Of a DNA stretch of 13,288 bases, positions 1 to 7,736 are shown piece after piece; position 1 is the stretch's first letter; each line of letters begins with the position of its first letter. The position numbers and the translations under genes are program-made. The notes under the pieces were generated by a model. It saw nothing but the letters and a program-made list of their open reading frames with translations, had not been told where the DNA came from and did no database searches. This stretch comes from Chitinophagaceae bacterium (GTDB taxonomy: Bacteria > Bacteroidota > Bacteroidia > Chitinophagales > Chitinophagaceae), in the NCBI GenBank assembly GCA_017882205.1, contig JADGPY010000261.1, forward strand, positions 1 through 13,288, given 5' to 3'.

Positions 1-1969
1 CAAAAGCATCATACCATGGATCAATGTTACTTACCGGACCATTAGCACGGGCCATTCCGGGTGAATGAGGATCAGTAAGTAACCTTTGTGATGCTTCTTC
101 TGGTAAAATATTACTTCTCCATATTTGTGCATAGCTAAGAAAGAATCGTTGCGCTGGTGTAAATCCATCTAACTTTTTTCCTTCTTTGAATTGTTTGGTC
201 TTCGAGAACGCTTCATAAGCAATATTTACCCCGCCAAGATCTGCAAGGTTTTCGCCTAATGTTAAGCGGCCATTTACATGCAAAGTTGTGTCAACGATAG
301 TGAATGCATTATACTGATTTACCACCTCATTCGCTTTTGATTTGAATTTATCTGCATCTGCTTTAGTCCACCAGTCTGTCAGATTTCCATCAGGCCCGGA
401 TAAACGACCCTGGTCGTCAAAGCCGTGAGTCATCTCATGACCGATCACACAACCTATCCCGCCGTAATTCACTGCATCATCAGCATCAAAATCGAAGAAC
501 GGAAATTGGAGTATTCCTGCCGGGAAAGTGATTTCATTATTGGTTGAATTGTAAGAAGCATTTACTGTTGGTGGAGTGAATCCCCAAAGTGTTTTATCTA
601 CGGGTTTGCCTAACCGACCTACATTTTCCTGGAAGGCCCATTTAGCAGCGCGTTGGCGATTGCCGATATAATCATGTTTATCAATTGTTATGCTGCTGTA
701 GTCGCGCCATTTATCAGTATACCCAATCTTCTTAGTAAATGCACTAAGCTTGTCCAACGCTTTTTGTTTGGTTGCTTCACTCATCCAGTCTAACCTGCGA
801 ATCCTTTCTGCAAAAGTTTCCTGGAGATTATTAACCAGATCCAACATCCGCTTTTTCGCATCTGCAGTAAAATATTTATTTACGTATAGTTCACCCAACA
901 ACTCACCCAAAGAGTTATCGATCTGGTTGCTCACACGTTGCCATCTCGGAGTCATTTCCTTTTGTCCGGACAATACCTGGTTGAACTTAAAATTCTCGGT
1001 TACAAAAGCGCTGCTTAAATATGGAGCTGTTGATCCTATCAGGTTCCATTGTAAGTATGTTTTCCAGTCAGAAACAGGAATGGCACCAAGAAGCATATCT
1101 ACAGATTTAAGAAAAGATGGATTAGAAACGATCGTACTATCCACTCCTGTTATCATCACTTTTGCAGCAAAACTTTTCCAATCTATCAAGGGTGTGGTTG
1201 TACTAAGATCCTTCCATGAAAATTTATTATACACCTTATTAACGTCTCTCATTTCCACCCGGCTCAACTGCGCTTTGGCAAGTGCAGTTTCAATACGCAG
1301 GATGGCATTTGCTTTTACAGCGCTCTCAGCGGGAGAACTACCACATAATTCAAACATATTTGAGAGGTGGGTCATGTACTGCGACCTGATATGCATACTC
1401 CGGGCATCACTTTTAAGATAGTAATCACGATCAGGTAGCGTTAATCCACCCTGCCCTATCTGGGGGATGTACTGGGTTGCGTTCTTTCTATCCTGCGCTA
1501 TAAATATTCCCAGAAGAGAACCTGAAATACCATTAACTCTTTCATAAGCGATCTCATCCAGAATGTCATTGACTGAAGAAAGGCTGTTTATTCGTTGTAG
1601 TTCTGCTTTGATGGGTTGATAACCCAGTTGTTCTATTGCAACTGTGTCCATTCCGCTTGAGAAGAAGTCACCCACTTTCTGCATTTTCGGATTTGAAGAG
1701 GTATTGTGGGCAGCATCTTCTAATAACATATGCAGCCTGCCGTTGTTATCTTCAATCAATTGGTCAAAGCTTCCCCACCTGGTCTTGGAGGCAGGAACAG
1801 GATTATTACGGATCCAGTTTCCGTTAGCATAGAGGAAAAAATTATCGCCTGGCTTAATACTTAGATCCATATTGGCTGGATCTATGAATTTTCTTTTACC
1901 AGGAGGTAAAAAGCTAAGTACCATAATTGCCAAAACACTAAAAATTACAGATCTTTTGATTTGGAACAT
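1..1969 (-). CDS. M13 family zinc metallopeptidase (neprilysin/PepO-like), C-terminus cut by window edge
   Basis: Exported zinc endopeptidase expected to cleave short peptides in the periplasm or at the cell surface. I chose the ATG at 1969; it opens a hydrophobic leader (residues 1-21, MFQIKRSVIFSVLAIMV...), a likely signal peptide with no good lipobox. Residues about 30-400 match the M13 N-terminal domain. The catalytic domain is intact: substrate-binding N470-A471, the zinc motif HEMTH (H511, E512, H515), third zinc ligand E573 with D577 in GENLADLGG, and H635/R641 in HSPGMAR, spaced as in neprilysin. The canonical NA[FY]Y motif reads NASY here. About 656 residues are visible; the family ends some 20 residues later with a CxxW-type tail, which lies outside the window. 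I saw no frameshift in the stretches translated. It is transcribed divergently from the dihydroorotase-like gene. The family is clear; the physiological substrate is unknown. Confidence 0.93.
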   Translation of the reverse strand, partial: MFQIKRSVIFSVLAIMVLSFLPPGKRKFIDPANMDLSIKPGDNFFLYANGNWIRNNPVPASKTRWGSFDQLIEDNNGRLHMLLEDAAHNTSSNPKMQKVGDFFSSGMDTVAIEQLGYQPIKAELQRINSLSSVNDILDEIAYERVNGISGSLLGIFIAQDRKNATQYIPQIGQGGLTLPDRDYYLKSDARSMHIRSQYMTHLSNMFELCGSSPAESAVKANAILRIETALAKAQLSRVEMRDVNKVYNKFSWKDLSTTTPLIDWKSFAAKVMITGVDSTIVSNPSFLKSVDMLLGAIPVSDWKTYLQWNLIGSTAPYLSSAFVTENFKFNQVLSGQKEMTPRWQRVSNQIDNSLGELLGELYVNKYFTADAKKRMLDLVNNLQETFAERIRRLDWMSEATKQKALDKLSAFTKKIGYTDKWRDYSSITIDKHDYIGNRQRAAKWAFQENVGRLGKPVDKTLWGFTPPTVNASYNSTNNEITFPAGILQFPFFDFDADDAVNYGGIGCVIGHEMTHGFDDQGRLSGPDGNLTDWWTKADADKFKSKANEVVNQYNAFTIVDTTLHVNGRLTLGENLADLGGVNIAYEAFSKTKQFKEGKKLDGFTPAQRFFLSYAQIWRSNILPEEASQRLLTDPHSPGMARANGPVSNIDPWYDAF

Positions 1970-1991
1970 ATGCTGATTTTTGGGCAAAATA

Positions 1992-2020
1992 CAAACTAAA
2001 AACATATATCTTCGCGCAAA
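1992..2020 (-). promoter_or_regulatory. Possible promoter for the M13 peptidase gene
   Basis: On the minus strand, TTTG (complement of 2017-2020) is followed after 17 bases by TTAGTTTG (complement of 1992-1999). This is one mismatch from the Bacteroidota -7 element TAnnTTTG, and the -33/-7 spacing is near the usual range. It sits 22 bases upstream of the ATG at 1969. The region is AT-rich, so chance matches are easy. Confidence 0.3.
2007..2014 (+). promoter_or_regulatory. Candidate -7 promoter element for the dihydroorotase-like gene
   Basis: TATCTTCG followed by C, 21 bases before the ATG at 2036, differs by one base from the Bacteroidota consensus TAnnTTTG. The best -33 candidate, TTTTTG ending at 1982, lies 24 bases upstream, slightly further than usual. 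Nearly the same motif precedes gmhA and lepA in this window, which supports it as a real promoter element. Confidence 0.45.
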
Positions 2021-2035
2021 TCTTATATAAACCTC

Positions 2036-3289
2036 ATGAAGGTTTTAATCAGGAACGCCAACATAACCTCTGCTTCTTCCCCCTACAATGGTCAATCCAA
2101 AGATATTTTAATTGAAAATGGGATTATCAGCCGGATAGGAAATGATATCACAGACGATTCAGCGCAGGTTATTACGAATGAAGGAATGCATGTATCAGAA
2201 GGATGGATGGATTGCTTTGCCAATTTCTGCGACCCGGGGTATGAGTATAAAGAGACACTCCAAACAGGTGCTTTGGCGGCAGCTGCAGGTGGTTTCACCG
2301 CTGTAATGGTGATCCCGAATACACAACCTGTTCTTGATAATAAATCCCAGATAGAATACATCCTGCAATCACGCAAGCTTCCCGTTACTATTTATCCAAT
2401 AGGTGCAATTACCAGGAAGTGTGAAGGGAAAGAGCTAACTGAAATGTATGATATGCGTCGTAGCGGAGCAATAGCATTTTCAGATGGCATAAATTCTATC
2501 CAGTCTTCAGGAATAATGCTTAAAGCTTTACAATACGTATTATCATTTGGCGGAACAATAATCCAATTACCGGATGATCATAATATTGGCAGTTCAGGGT
2601 TGATGAATGAAGGCATTATTTCTACCCGGCTTGGCCTTCCTGGAAAACCCACAATATCAGAGGAATTACTAATTACAAGAGATATTGAGCTTGCCGCTTA
2701 TACTGGTTCTAAAATTCACTTTACAGGTATCTCTACTAAACGTTCATTGGATAATATCCTGGATGCTAAAGTCAAGGGTGTTCATGTAACCTGCTCTGTT
2801 ACCCCATATCATTTGTTCTTTTGTGATGAAGACCTCGCCAGTTACGATACAAACCTTAAAGTAAATCCACCCCTAAGAACGAAGGAAGATATGTTCGCAC
2901 TCAGAGAAGCTGCAATCGGAGGAAAGATTGATTTTCTTGCTTCACATCATCAACCCCAGGATTGGGATAGCAAGACCTGCGAATTTGAATATGCTAAGTA
3001 TGGAATGAATGGATTGGAAAGTAACTTTGCAGTCGCGATGAAATGCGGGATTGATATCCATACATTTGTAAAAATGCAAACTGTCAATATTTTCAATACA
3101 TTCGGTCTTCCTGTTACAGTAATTGAAGAGGGTGCAAAAGCAAATCTTACTCTATTCAATCCTGGTAATGACTATACCTTCGAAGGCACGAATATGTATT
3201 CAAAGTGCCTGAACAATGCATTCATAAACAAATCTTTAAGAGGAAAAACCTTTGGGATTATTAACGGAGAGAACCTATTTTTGAAATAA
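2036..3289 (+). CDS. Dihydroorotase family protein (PyrC-like), catalytic residues lost
   Basis: The 417-residue protein has the full length and layout of a type I dihydroorotase (amidohydrolase superfamily), the enzyme that cyclises carbamoyl-aspartate to dihydroorotate in pyrimidine synthesis. Conserved scaffold segments are present: PGYEYKET (67-74), GGFTAVMVIPNT (85-96), SxxLGLPGKPxxSEE (196-210) and NPPLR (277-281). The catalytic sites are not. The metal motif DxHxHxR reads D59-C-F61-A-N63-F-C65, so both histidines and the substrate arginine are gone. The usual histidine of HxED is L178 in LPDD. HxxHxST reads H228-F-T-G231-IST. The catalytic aspartate of ATDHAPH is H304 in ASHHQPQ. Hydrolase activity is therefore unlikely. 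By analogy with the inactive PyrC' subunit of some bacterial aspartate transcarbamoylases, a structural role is possible (inference). No pyrB is nearby. Automatic pipelines would call this simply dihydroorotase. No Shine-Dalgarno is visible. Confidence 0.9.
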   Translation: MKVLIRNANITSASSPYNGQSKDILIENGIISRIGNDITDDSAQVITNEGMHVSEGWMDCFANFCDPGYEYKETLQTGALAAAAGGFTAVMVIPNTQPVLDNKSQIEYILQSRKLPVTIYPIGAITRKCEGKELTEMYDMRRSGAIAFSDGINSIQSSGIMLKALQYVLSFGGTIIQLPDDHNIGSSGLMNEGIISTRLGLPGKPTISEELLITRDIELAAYTGSKIHFTGISTKRSLDNILDAKVKGVHVTCSVTPYHLFFCDEDLASYDTNLKVNPPLRTKEDMFALREAAIGGKIDFLASHHQPQDWDSKTCEFEYAKYGMNGLESNFAVAMKCGIDIHTFVKMQTVNIFNTFGLPVTVIEEGAKANLTLFNPGNDYTFEGTNMYSKCLNNAFINKSLRGKTFGIINGENLFLK

Positions 3290-3314
3290 TTAAATTTAAA
3301 TAAATAAACCAGCT

Positions 3315-3842
3315 ATGAACCAAAACGTAACTACCACCACTACCAAGGGTGCTATTCTTGGATTAGTACTGATTATGATTTCCCTCGTGATTTATTTTAT
3401 GAAGTTAGAGGATCCTGCTATACAATGGGTTCCTAATGTGATCCTTGTTATTGGAATAATTTTGTCCATATCACAGCACGGCAAACAAATAGATTACAAT
3501 TCCACGTTTGGAAATTATTTTTCACATGGATTTAAGATAGCAGCACTAGTAACCATTATTATGATTGTTTACCTGGTAATATTTATGTATATATTCCCGG
3601 AATTTAAAGATAAGGCAATAGACCTGGCGAAGAAACAAATGGAAGACAGGAAAAATATGTCGCAGGATCAGATGGATAAAGCCATTGACATGACCCGAAA
3701 GTTTTTTACATTATTTCTTGTTCTTGGAACCTTGGTTTGGTATTTAATATTAGGTGCTATTGGAGCACTGATTGGTGCTGCAATTACCAAAAAAAATCCA
3801 GCTACTTACCAGGAGGAGCACATCAATCAAATTGGTAGTTAA
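3315..3842 (+). CDS. DUF4199 family integral membrane protein
   Basis: This is a 175-residue membrane protein with four predicted transmembrane segments, at about 10-29, 36-53, 70-94 and 129-157. A charged, Lys/Met/Gln-rich amphipathic stretch (about 97-128) separates the third and fourth. Length, helix layout and the glycine-rich last helix (GAIGALIGAAITKKNP) fit the DUF4199 family, known mainly from Bacteroidota and without an assigned function. It begins 26 bases after the stop of the dihydroorotase-like gene. Its stop codon overlaps the start of the next glycosyltransferase gene by one base (TAATG), which implies translational coupling and a shared transcript. A supporting role for the membrane-anchored glycosyltransferase is an inference from this coupling only. 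Confidence 0.8.
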   Translation: MNQNVTTTTTKGAILGLVLIMISLVIYFMKLEDPAIQWVPNVILVIGIILSISQHGKQIDYNSTFGNYFSHGFKIAALVTIIMIVYLVIFMYIFPEFKDKAIDLAKKQMEDRKNMSQDQMDKAIDMTRKFFTLFLVLGTLVWYLILGAIGALIGAAITKKNPATYQEEHINQIGS

Positions 3843-4789
3843 TGGATCTGTCTATTATAGTACCACTTTTGGATGAAGAAGAATCTTTGCCCGAGCTTGA
3901 GGCATGGATTGTGCGAGTCATGCAACAGAATAATTATAGCTACGAGATCATAATGGTTGATGATGGAAGCAGTGATAATTCCTGGAAAGTGATCAATGGA
4001 TTACGGGAGAAAAATCCTAACATCAAAGGAATTAAGTTCCAGCGTAATTATGGAAAAAGCGCTGCATTGAATGAAGGATTTAAAGCTGCTAAAGGAGTAG
4101 TAGTGATAACAATGGATGCCGATCTTCAGGATAGCCCTGATGAGATCCCTGAATTAAGAAGAATGGTGCTTGAAAATGGTTTTGATATTGTAAGTGGCTG
4201 GAAGAAGAAGAGATATGATAATACCTTTAGTAAAAACATTCCTTCAAAATTGTTCAACGCCGCCACCCGCCGAGTATCCGGTATTTATTTACATGATTTT
4301 AATTGCGGACTTAAAGCGTATAAAAAAAATGTGGTGAAGAGCATTGAAGTGTATGGTGAAATGCACCGCTACATTCCTTTGCTGGCGAAGTGGGTAGGAT
4401 TTAAAAAGTTTGGCGAAAAAATAGTTGAACACCGCCCAAGAAAGTATGGTGTAACCAAGTTTGGATGGAACAGGTTTGTAAATGGATTTCTTGACCTTGC
4501 ATCAATAGTGTTCGTAGGAAAATTCAGGAAGAATCCCATGCACTTTTTTGGACTATGGGGAACCTTTGCATTTTTATTTGGATTGGGGGTTTTTATTTTC
4601 CTTACAATATCAAAATATTTTTTTGATAAAACCGGGATGACTCAACGGCCTATGTTTTTCTTTGCTATTCTCGCCATGATCATTGGTAGCCAGTTATTCT
4701 TAGCCGGCTTTATAGGCGAATTGATCTCGCGGAATTCGTCTGAACGCAACAATTACTTTATTGAAGATAAAATAGGACTGACCACCTGA
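3842..4789 (+). CDS. GT2 glycosyltransferase, polyprenyl-phosphate sugar synthase type (DPM1/GtrB-like)
   Basis: A 315-residue family 2 glycosyltransferase. The GT-A domain (1-about 215) starts with LSIIVPLLDEEESLPEL, carries the nucleotide-binding VDDGSSD (39-45) and the metal-binding DADLQD (92-97), and ends with the HRPRKYGVTKF segment (197-207) typical of dolichyl- or undecaprenyl-phosphate sugar synthases. Two C-terminal transmembrane helices (about 234-258 and 270-293) anchor it in the inner membrane, as in GtrB, ArnC and similar proteins. The expected reaction is transfer of a sugar from a nucleotide donor to polyprenyl phosphate, giving a lipid-linked sugar for a later membrane transferase. 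The sugar cannot be read from sequence; glucose, mannose or, given the downstream genes, a heptose are possible. It overlaps the DUF4199 gene by one base and is followed one base later by the GT4 gene, so all three are probably co-transcribed. Confidence 0.9.
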   Translation: MDLSIIVPLLDEEESLPELEAWIVRVMQQNNYSYEIIMVDDGSSDNSWKVINGLREKNPNIKGIKFQRNYGKSAALNEGFKAAKGVVVITMDADLQDSPDEIPELRRMVLENGFDIVSGWKKKRYDNTFSKNIPSKLFNAATRRVSGIYLHDFNCGLKAYKKNVVKSIEVYGEMHRYIPLLAKWVGFKKFGEKIVEHRPRKYGVTKFGWNRFVNGFLDLASIVFVGKFRKNPMHFFGLWGTFAFLFGLGVFIFLTISKYFFDKTGMTQRPMFFFAILAMIIGSQLFLAGFIGELISRNSSERNNYFIEDKIGLTT

Positions 4790-4790
4790 T

Positions 4791-6023
4791 ATGAGCCTGG
4801 CAAAAAAAATTATCATTATAGGCCCAGCACATCCATTACGTGGCGGCCTTGCATCCTATGACGAAAGACTTGCACGCGAGTTTCAGGCTAATGGATTTGA
4901 TGCAGAGATTTATACATTTTCCTTACAATACCCGGGATTTCTATTCCCCGGTACTACGCAATTTTCTTCCGAGCCGGCGCCCAAAGATATTAAGATCAAA
5001 GTATGCATCAATTCGATTAATCCATTGAACTGGATTAGTGTTGGAAACCAATTGAAAAAAACACGCCCCGATATCATTGTCGTTCGTTACTGGCTTCCAT
5101 TCATGGGCCCATGCCTGGGTACTATTTTAAGGCGAGTTAAGAAGAACAAGCATACAAAAGTAGTTTGCATTGCTGACAATGTGATCCCTCATGAAAAACG
5201 TTTCGCAGATAAAAGCTTTACAAAATACTTTTTCAAACCTGTGGATGCGTTCATAACTATGAGTGAACAGGTGATGGCTGATCTTAAAACATTTTCACCT
5301 GCAAAACCAGCGAAATACGTTCTTCATCCATTGTATGATAATTTTGGAGAGCCAGTTTCCAAAGCAGAGGCCAGAAAAAAATTAGGTCTTCCTGAACAGG
5401 CAAGGATAGCCTTGTTTTTTGGATTTATCCGGAAATATAAAGGTCTTGATATCTTACTAGATGCCATGAAGATCTTAAGAGACAGGGTGCCCTATTCAAG
5501 TCCAAATGTCTATCGCGAAGTTCTTGAGATCAGGCGCAACACCAGCAGGATAAAATTATTGGTTGCGGGTGAGTTTTATGAAGATGAGAAACCTTACAGG
5601 GAACAAATAAAAAAACTAGGAATCGAAGATGAACTCATCATGCGAACAGGTTTTATTCCTGATAGCGAAGTAAGATATTATCTTTGTGCTGCAGATTGCG
5701 TTGTACAACCATACCGGCAGGCTACCCAAAGTGGGGTTACCCCTCTTGCTTATTACTTTCAAAGACCAATGATCGTTACAAATGTTGGTGGTTTACCCGC
5801 CCTCGTTCCTGATAGAAAATCCGGAATGGTTGCCGAACCCAATGCAAAAGATCTTGCTGATAAAATATTGTTATGTTTCGAATTAGGTGAAGATTTCTTT
5901 GCACCGCATCTTCGTGAACTAAGAAAAAAATATAGTTGGGCTAATATGGTTGAAGCAATTATGGAATTAGCAGGTTATGATTTAATAACGGAGCCACTAA
6001 GGCAATACACTTCACCAAATTGA
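4791..6023 (+). CDS. GT4 family glycosyltransferase
   Basis: A 410-residue retaining glycosyltransferase with the two-Rossmann GT-B fold. The N-terminal domain opens with KKIIIIGPAHPLRGGLASY, the glycine-rich acceptor-side loop at residues 17-20. The C-terminal domain has GFIRKYKGLD (211-220), supplying the basic Arg/Lys that binds the donor diphosphate, then LLVAGEFY (256-263) and VTNVGGLPALV (329-339). The EX7E motif common in GT4 enzymes is absent: the segment ATQSGVTPLAYYFQRP (311-326) has Thr and Ala at the two Glu positions, a pattern found in some GT4 subfamilies. An extra segment (about 231-252) enlarges the first part of the C-terminal domain. No membrane helix or signal peptide, so it is cytoplasmic or peripheral. 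It sits one base after the GT2 gene and just before hddA, so it likely adds a sugar, perhaps heptose, to a lipid-linked glycan. Donor and acceptor are unknown. Confidence 0.9.
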   Translation: MSLAKKIIIIGPAHPLRGGLASYDERLAREFQANGFDAEIYTFSLQYPGFLFPGTTQFSSEPAPKDIKIKVCINSINPLNWISVGNQLKKTRPDIIVVRYWLPFMGPCLGTILRRVKKNKHTKVVCIADNVIPHEKRFADKSFTKYFFKPVDAFITMSEQVMADLKTFSPAKPAKYVLHPLYDNFGEPVSKAEARKKLGLPEQARIALFFGFIRKYKGLDILLDAMKILRDRVPYSSPNVYREVLEIRRNTSRIKLLVAGEFYEDEKPYREQIKKLGIEDELIMRTGFIPDSEVRYYLCAADCVVQPYRQATQSGVTPLAYYFQRPMIVTNVGGLPALVPDRKSGMVAEPNAKDLADKILLCFELGEDFFAPHLRELRKKYSWANMVEAIMELAGYDLITEPLRQYTSPN

Positions 6024-6025
6024 TT

Positions 6026-7048
6026 ATGATATATAGAAGCAAAGCTCCATTACGAATTGGCCTCGCAGGGGGAGGTACCGATGTGAGTCCTTATAGCGAC
6101 CAATATGGTGGTGCGATCCTGAATGCGACCATTTCCTTGTTTGCTTATGCCAATATTGAACCACTCCAGGAGAAGACAATCATTATTCAGGCGCTTGATC
6201 GAAAAGAAGAGGAACATTATAATTGGGCTCCTTCCCTTCCCATTAATGGTAAACTGGATTTGCTTAAGGGAGTTTATAACCGTATATATAAAGATTTCGG
6301 ATTACCTAACACAGGATTTCGCTTATCTACGTTTGTAGATGCTCCTGCAGGTTCGGGGCTTGGTACCTCATCCACCCTTGTGGTTGCCATCATTGGGGCA
6401 TTTGTAGAAATGCTCAAACTTCCATTAGGTGATTATGACATTGCTCATTATGCCTACCAGATAGAGCGTCAGGACCTGAAACTTACTGGTGGTAAACAGG
6501 ATCAATATGCCGCGATGTTTGGTGGAGTAAACTACATGGAATTCTATGCAGATGATAAAGTGATCGTGAATCCATTGCGTATACGTTCACAATATTTACA
6601 TGAACTGGAAAATAATCTTGTCCTTTATTTCACTGCAACCAGCAGGGAGAGTGCACATATTATTAATGAGCAAGTGAAAAATGTAACTGATAAAAATACC
6701 AAAAGCATAGAGGCCATGAACCAGTTGAAAGAACAGGCAAGAATGATGAAAGAAGCCTTGCTTAAGGGACAACTTGACAAGTTTGGAGAAATCCTTGATT
6801 TTGGATTTCAACAAAAGCGCCAGATGGCAGCGAATATTAGCAATAGCAGGATTGAAGAAATATATGAAGCCGCAAAAAAAGCAGGCGCTACCGGAGGAAA
6901 GATCAGCGGTGCAGGTGGGGGAGGTTTTATGATCTTTTATTGTCCGGGCAATACCCACCATGCGGTGGTAGATAAGTTAAAAACTTTTGGGGGTGAAGTA
7001 AGGAATTATACGTTTACCAAATATGGGTTGACTACATGGTGTGTTTGA
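6026..7048 (+). CDS. hddA: D-glycero-alpha-D-manno-heptose 7-phosphate kinase (GHMP kinase)
   Basis: This 340-residue GHMP-family sugar kinase phosphorylates C1 of D-glycero-D-manno-heptose 7-phosphate with ATP, the second step toward GDP-heptose. Motif 1 is at the N-terminus (KAPLRIGLAGGGTDVSPY, 6-23), the ATP-binding motif 2 is PAGSGLGTSS (107-116), and the C-terminal motif 3 is GGKISGAGGGGF (290-301). The GGGTD...Y signature and the length fit HddA and its fucokinase/L-glucuronate-kinase-like relatives. The reading frame also allows a TTG start at 6020, overlapping the GT4 stop. I prefer the ATG at 6026, two bases after that stop, because the family N-terminus is MIxRxKAPLR. The neighbours gmhA, hddC and gmhB make the heptose assignment firm. 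It is the last gene of the first run; a 94-base gap follows. Confidence 0.9.
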   Translation: MIYRSKAPLRIGLAGGGTDVSPYSDQYGGAILNATISLFAYANIEPLQEKTIIIQALDRKEEEHYNWAPSLPINGKLDLLKGVYNRIYKDFGLPNTGFRLSTFVDAPAGSGLGTSSTLVVAIIGAFVEMLKLPLGDYDIAHYAYQIERQDLKLTGGKQDQYAAMFGGVNYMEFYADDKVIVNPLRIRSQYLHELENNLVLYFTATSRESAHIINEQVKNVTDKNTKSIEAMNQLKEQARMMKEALLKGQLDKFGEILDFGFQQKRQMAANISNSRIEEIYEAAKKAGATGGKISGAGGGGFMIFYCPGNTHHAVVDKLKTFGGEVRNYTFTKYGLTTWCV

Positions 7049-7064
7049 TTTCAACTTTTTTTTT
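7027..7064 (+). terminator. Weak candidate terminator at the end of hddA
   Basis: GTTGA (7027-7031) can pair with TCAAC (7051-7055), and the latter is followed directly by a run of nine T (7056-7064), as in an intrinsic terminator. The stem is only five base pairs (seven counting G-U pairs), with a 19-base loop, and overlaps the last hddA codons, so it would be weak. The following gap contains a candidate new promoter, so some separation of the two transcription units is plausible. Confidence 0.25.
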
Positions 7065-7106
7065 CTGAGGCCGATCTGTGACGCCTGGAGGTTGATTTCT
7101 AATTCT

Positions 7107-7114
7107 TACCTTCG
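7107..7114 (+). promoter_or_regulatory. Candidate -7 promoter element for gmhA-hddC-gmhB
   Basis: TACCTTCG followed by C, 28 bases before the gmhA ATG at 7143, is one base from the Bacteroidota TAnnTTTG consensus and nearly identical to the elements before the dihydroorotase-like gene and lepA. No well-spaced -33 TTTG is visible; the TTG at 7092-7094 is too close. It suggests that the three downstream heptose genes can be transcribed separately from the glycosyltransferase-hddA run. Confidence 0.4.
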
Positions 7115-7142
7115 CTAGCAAAATATAATCTCCTACAATAAA

Positions 7143-7727
7143 ATGCAACAAATAAAAGATATTATCCAGGCATCAATTGATGTAAAGAGGCAGTTGCTAA
7201 AAGATGAAAAGATACTCTCTACTATAAGTAACTGTGTTGATGTAATTGTGCAAGCTTTTAAAAATGGGAATAAAGTTTTGTTTTGTGGAAATGGAGGGAG
7301 CGCAGCGGATGCCCAACACCTTGCTGCTGAATTCAGCGGACGCTTTTATCTTGATCGTGATGCTCTTCCAGCAGAGGCCTTGCATTGTAATAGCTCATAC
7401 ATAACCGCTGTAGGAAATGATTATGGTTATGACTTTATCTATTCGCGAATGATTAAAGGGGTTGGTCAGAAGGGAGATGTACTTGTTGGATTGAGTACAT
7501 CCGGCAATAGTAAGAACATCATAAAAGCCTTTGAAGTAGCTAAAGAAAAAGGAATGATCACCATTGGTTTTACCGGAGCTACAGGTGGAAATATCAGGTC
7601 TTTATGTGACTACCTTATCAACATCCCTTCAACAGACACCCCACGAATACAGGAAAGTCACATTACCGTGGGACATATAATTTGCCAGCTGGTGGAAGAA
7701 AAGTATTTCTCAGTATCAAATCATTAA
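7143..7727 (+). CDS. gmhA: Phosphoheptose isomerase (sedoheptulose 7-phosphate isomerase)
   Basis: A 194-residue, single SIS-domain protein that converts sedoheptulose 7-phosphate to D-glycero-D-manno-heptose 7-phosphate, the first committed step of heptose synthesis in the cytoplasm. It has the GmhA signature CGNGGSAADAQHLAAEF (48-64) and the sugar-phosphate loop GLSTSGNSKN (116-125). The metal and catalytic residues of E. coli GmhA (H61, E65, Q172, H180) correspond to H59, E63, Q170 and H178, each with the same offset of two. Length is the family norm, and the enzyme is usually a homotetramer. The ATG at 7143 gives the expected helical N-terminus (MQQIKDIIQAS); no Shine-Dalgarno is seen. 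It heads a compact run with hddC starting 10 bases after its stop. Confidence 0.95.
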   Translation: MQQIKDIIQASIDVKRQLLKDEKILSTISNCVDVIVQAFKNGNKVLFCGNGGSAADAQHLAAEFSGRFYLDRDALPAEALHCNSSYITAVGNDYGYDFIYSRMIKGVGQKGDVLVGLSTSGNSKNIIKAFEVAKEKGMITIGFTGATGGNIRSLCDYLINIPSTDTPRIQESHITVGHIICQLVEEKYFSVSNH

Positions 7728-7736
7728 TCTTTCATT

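Noticed and set aside
750..1421. Plus-strand 223-codon open frame
   Set aside because: It lies opposite the well-supported M13 peptidase, has no recognisable motif and is composed as a reverse-strand shadow.
2036..3289. Broken pseudogene reading of the dihydroorotase-like gene
   Set aside because: The frame is intact at full length with conserved scaffold motifs. The changes are confined to active-site residues, which fits repurposing better than decay.
6020..6025. TTG start for hddA at 6020
   Set aside because: It adds only two residues, overlaps the preceding stop, and the ATG at 6026 gives the family-typical N-terminus.
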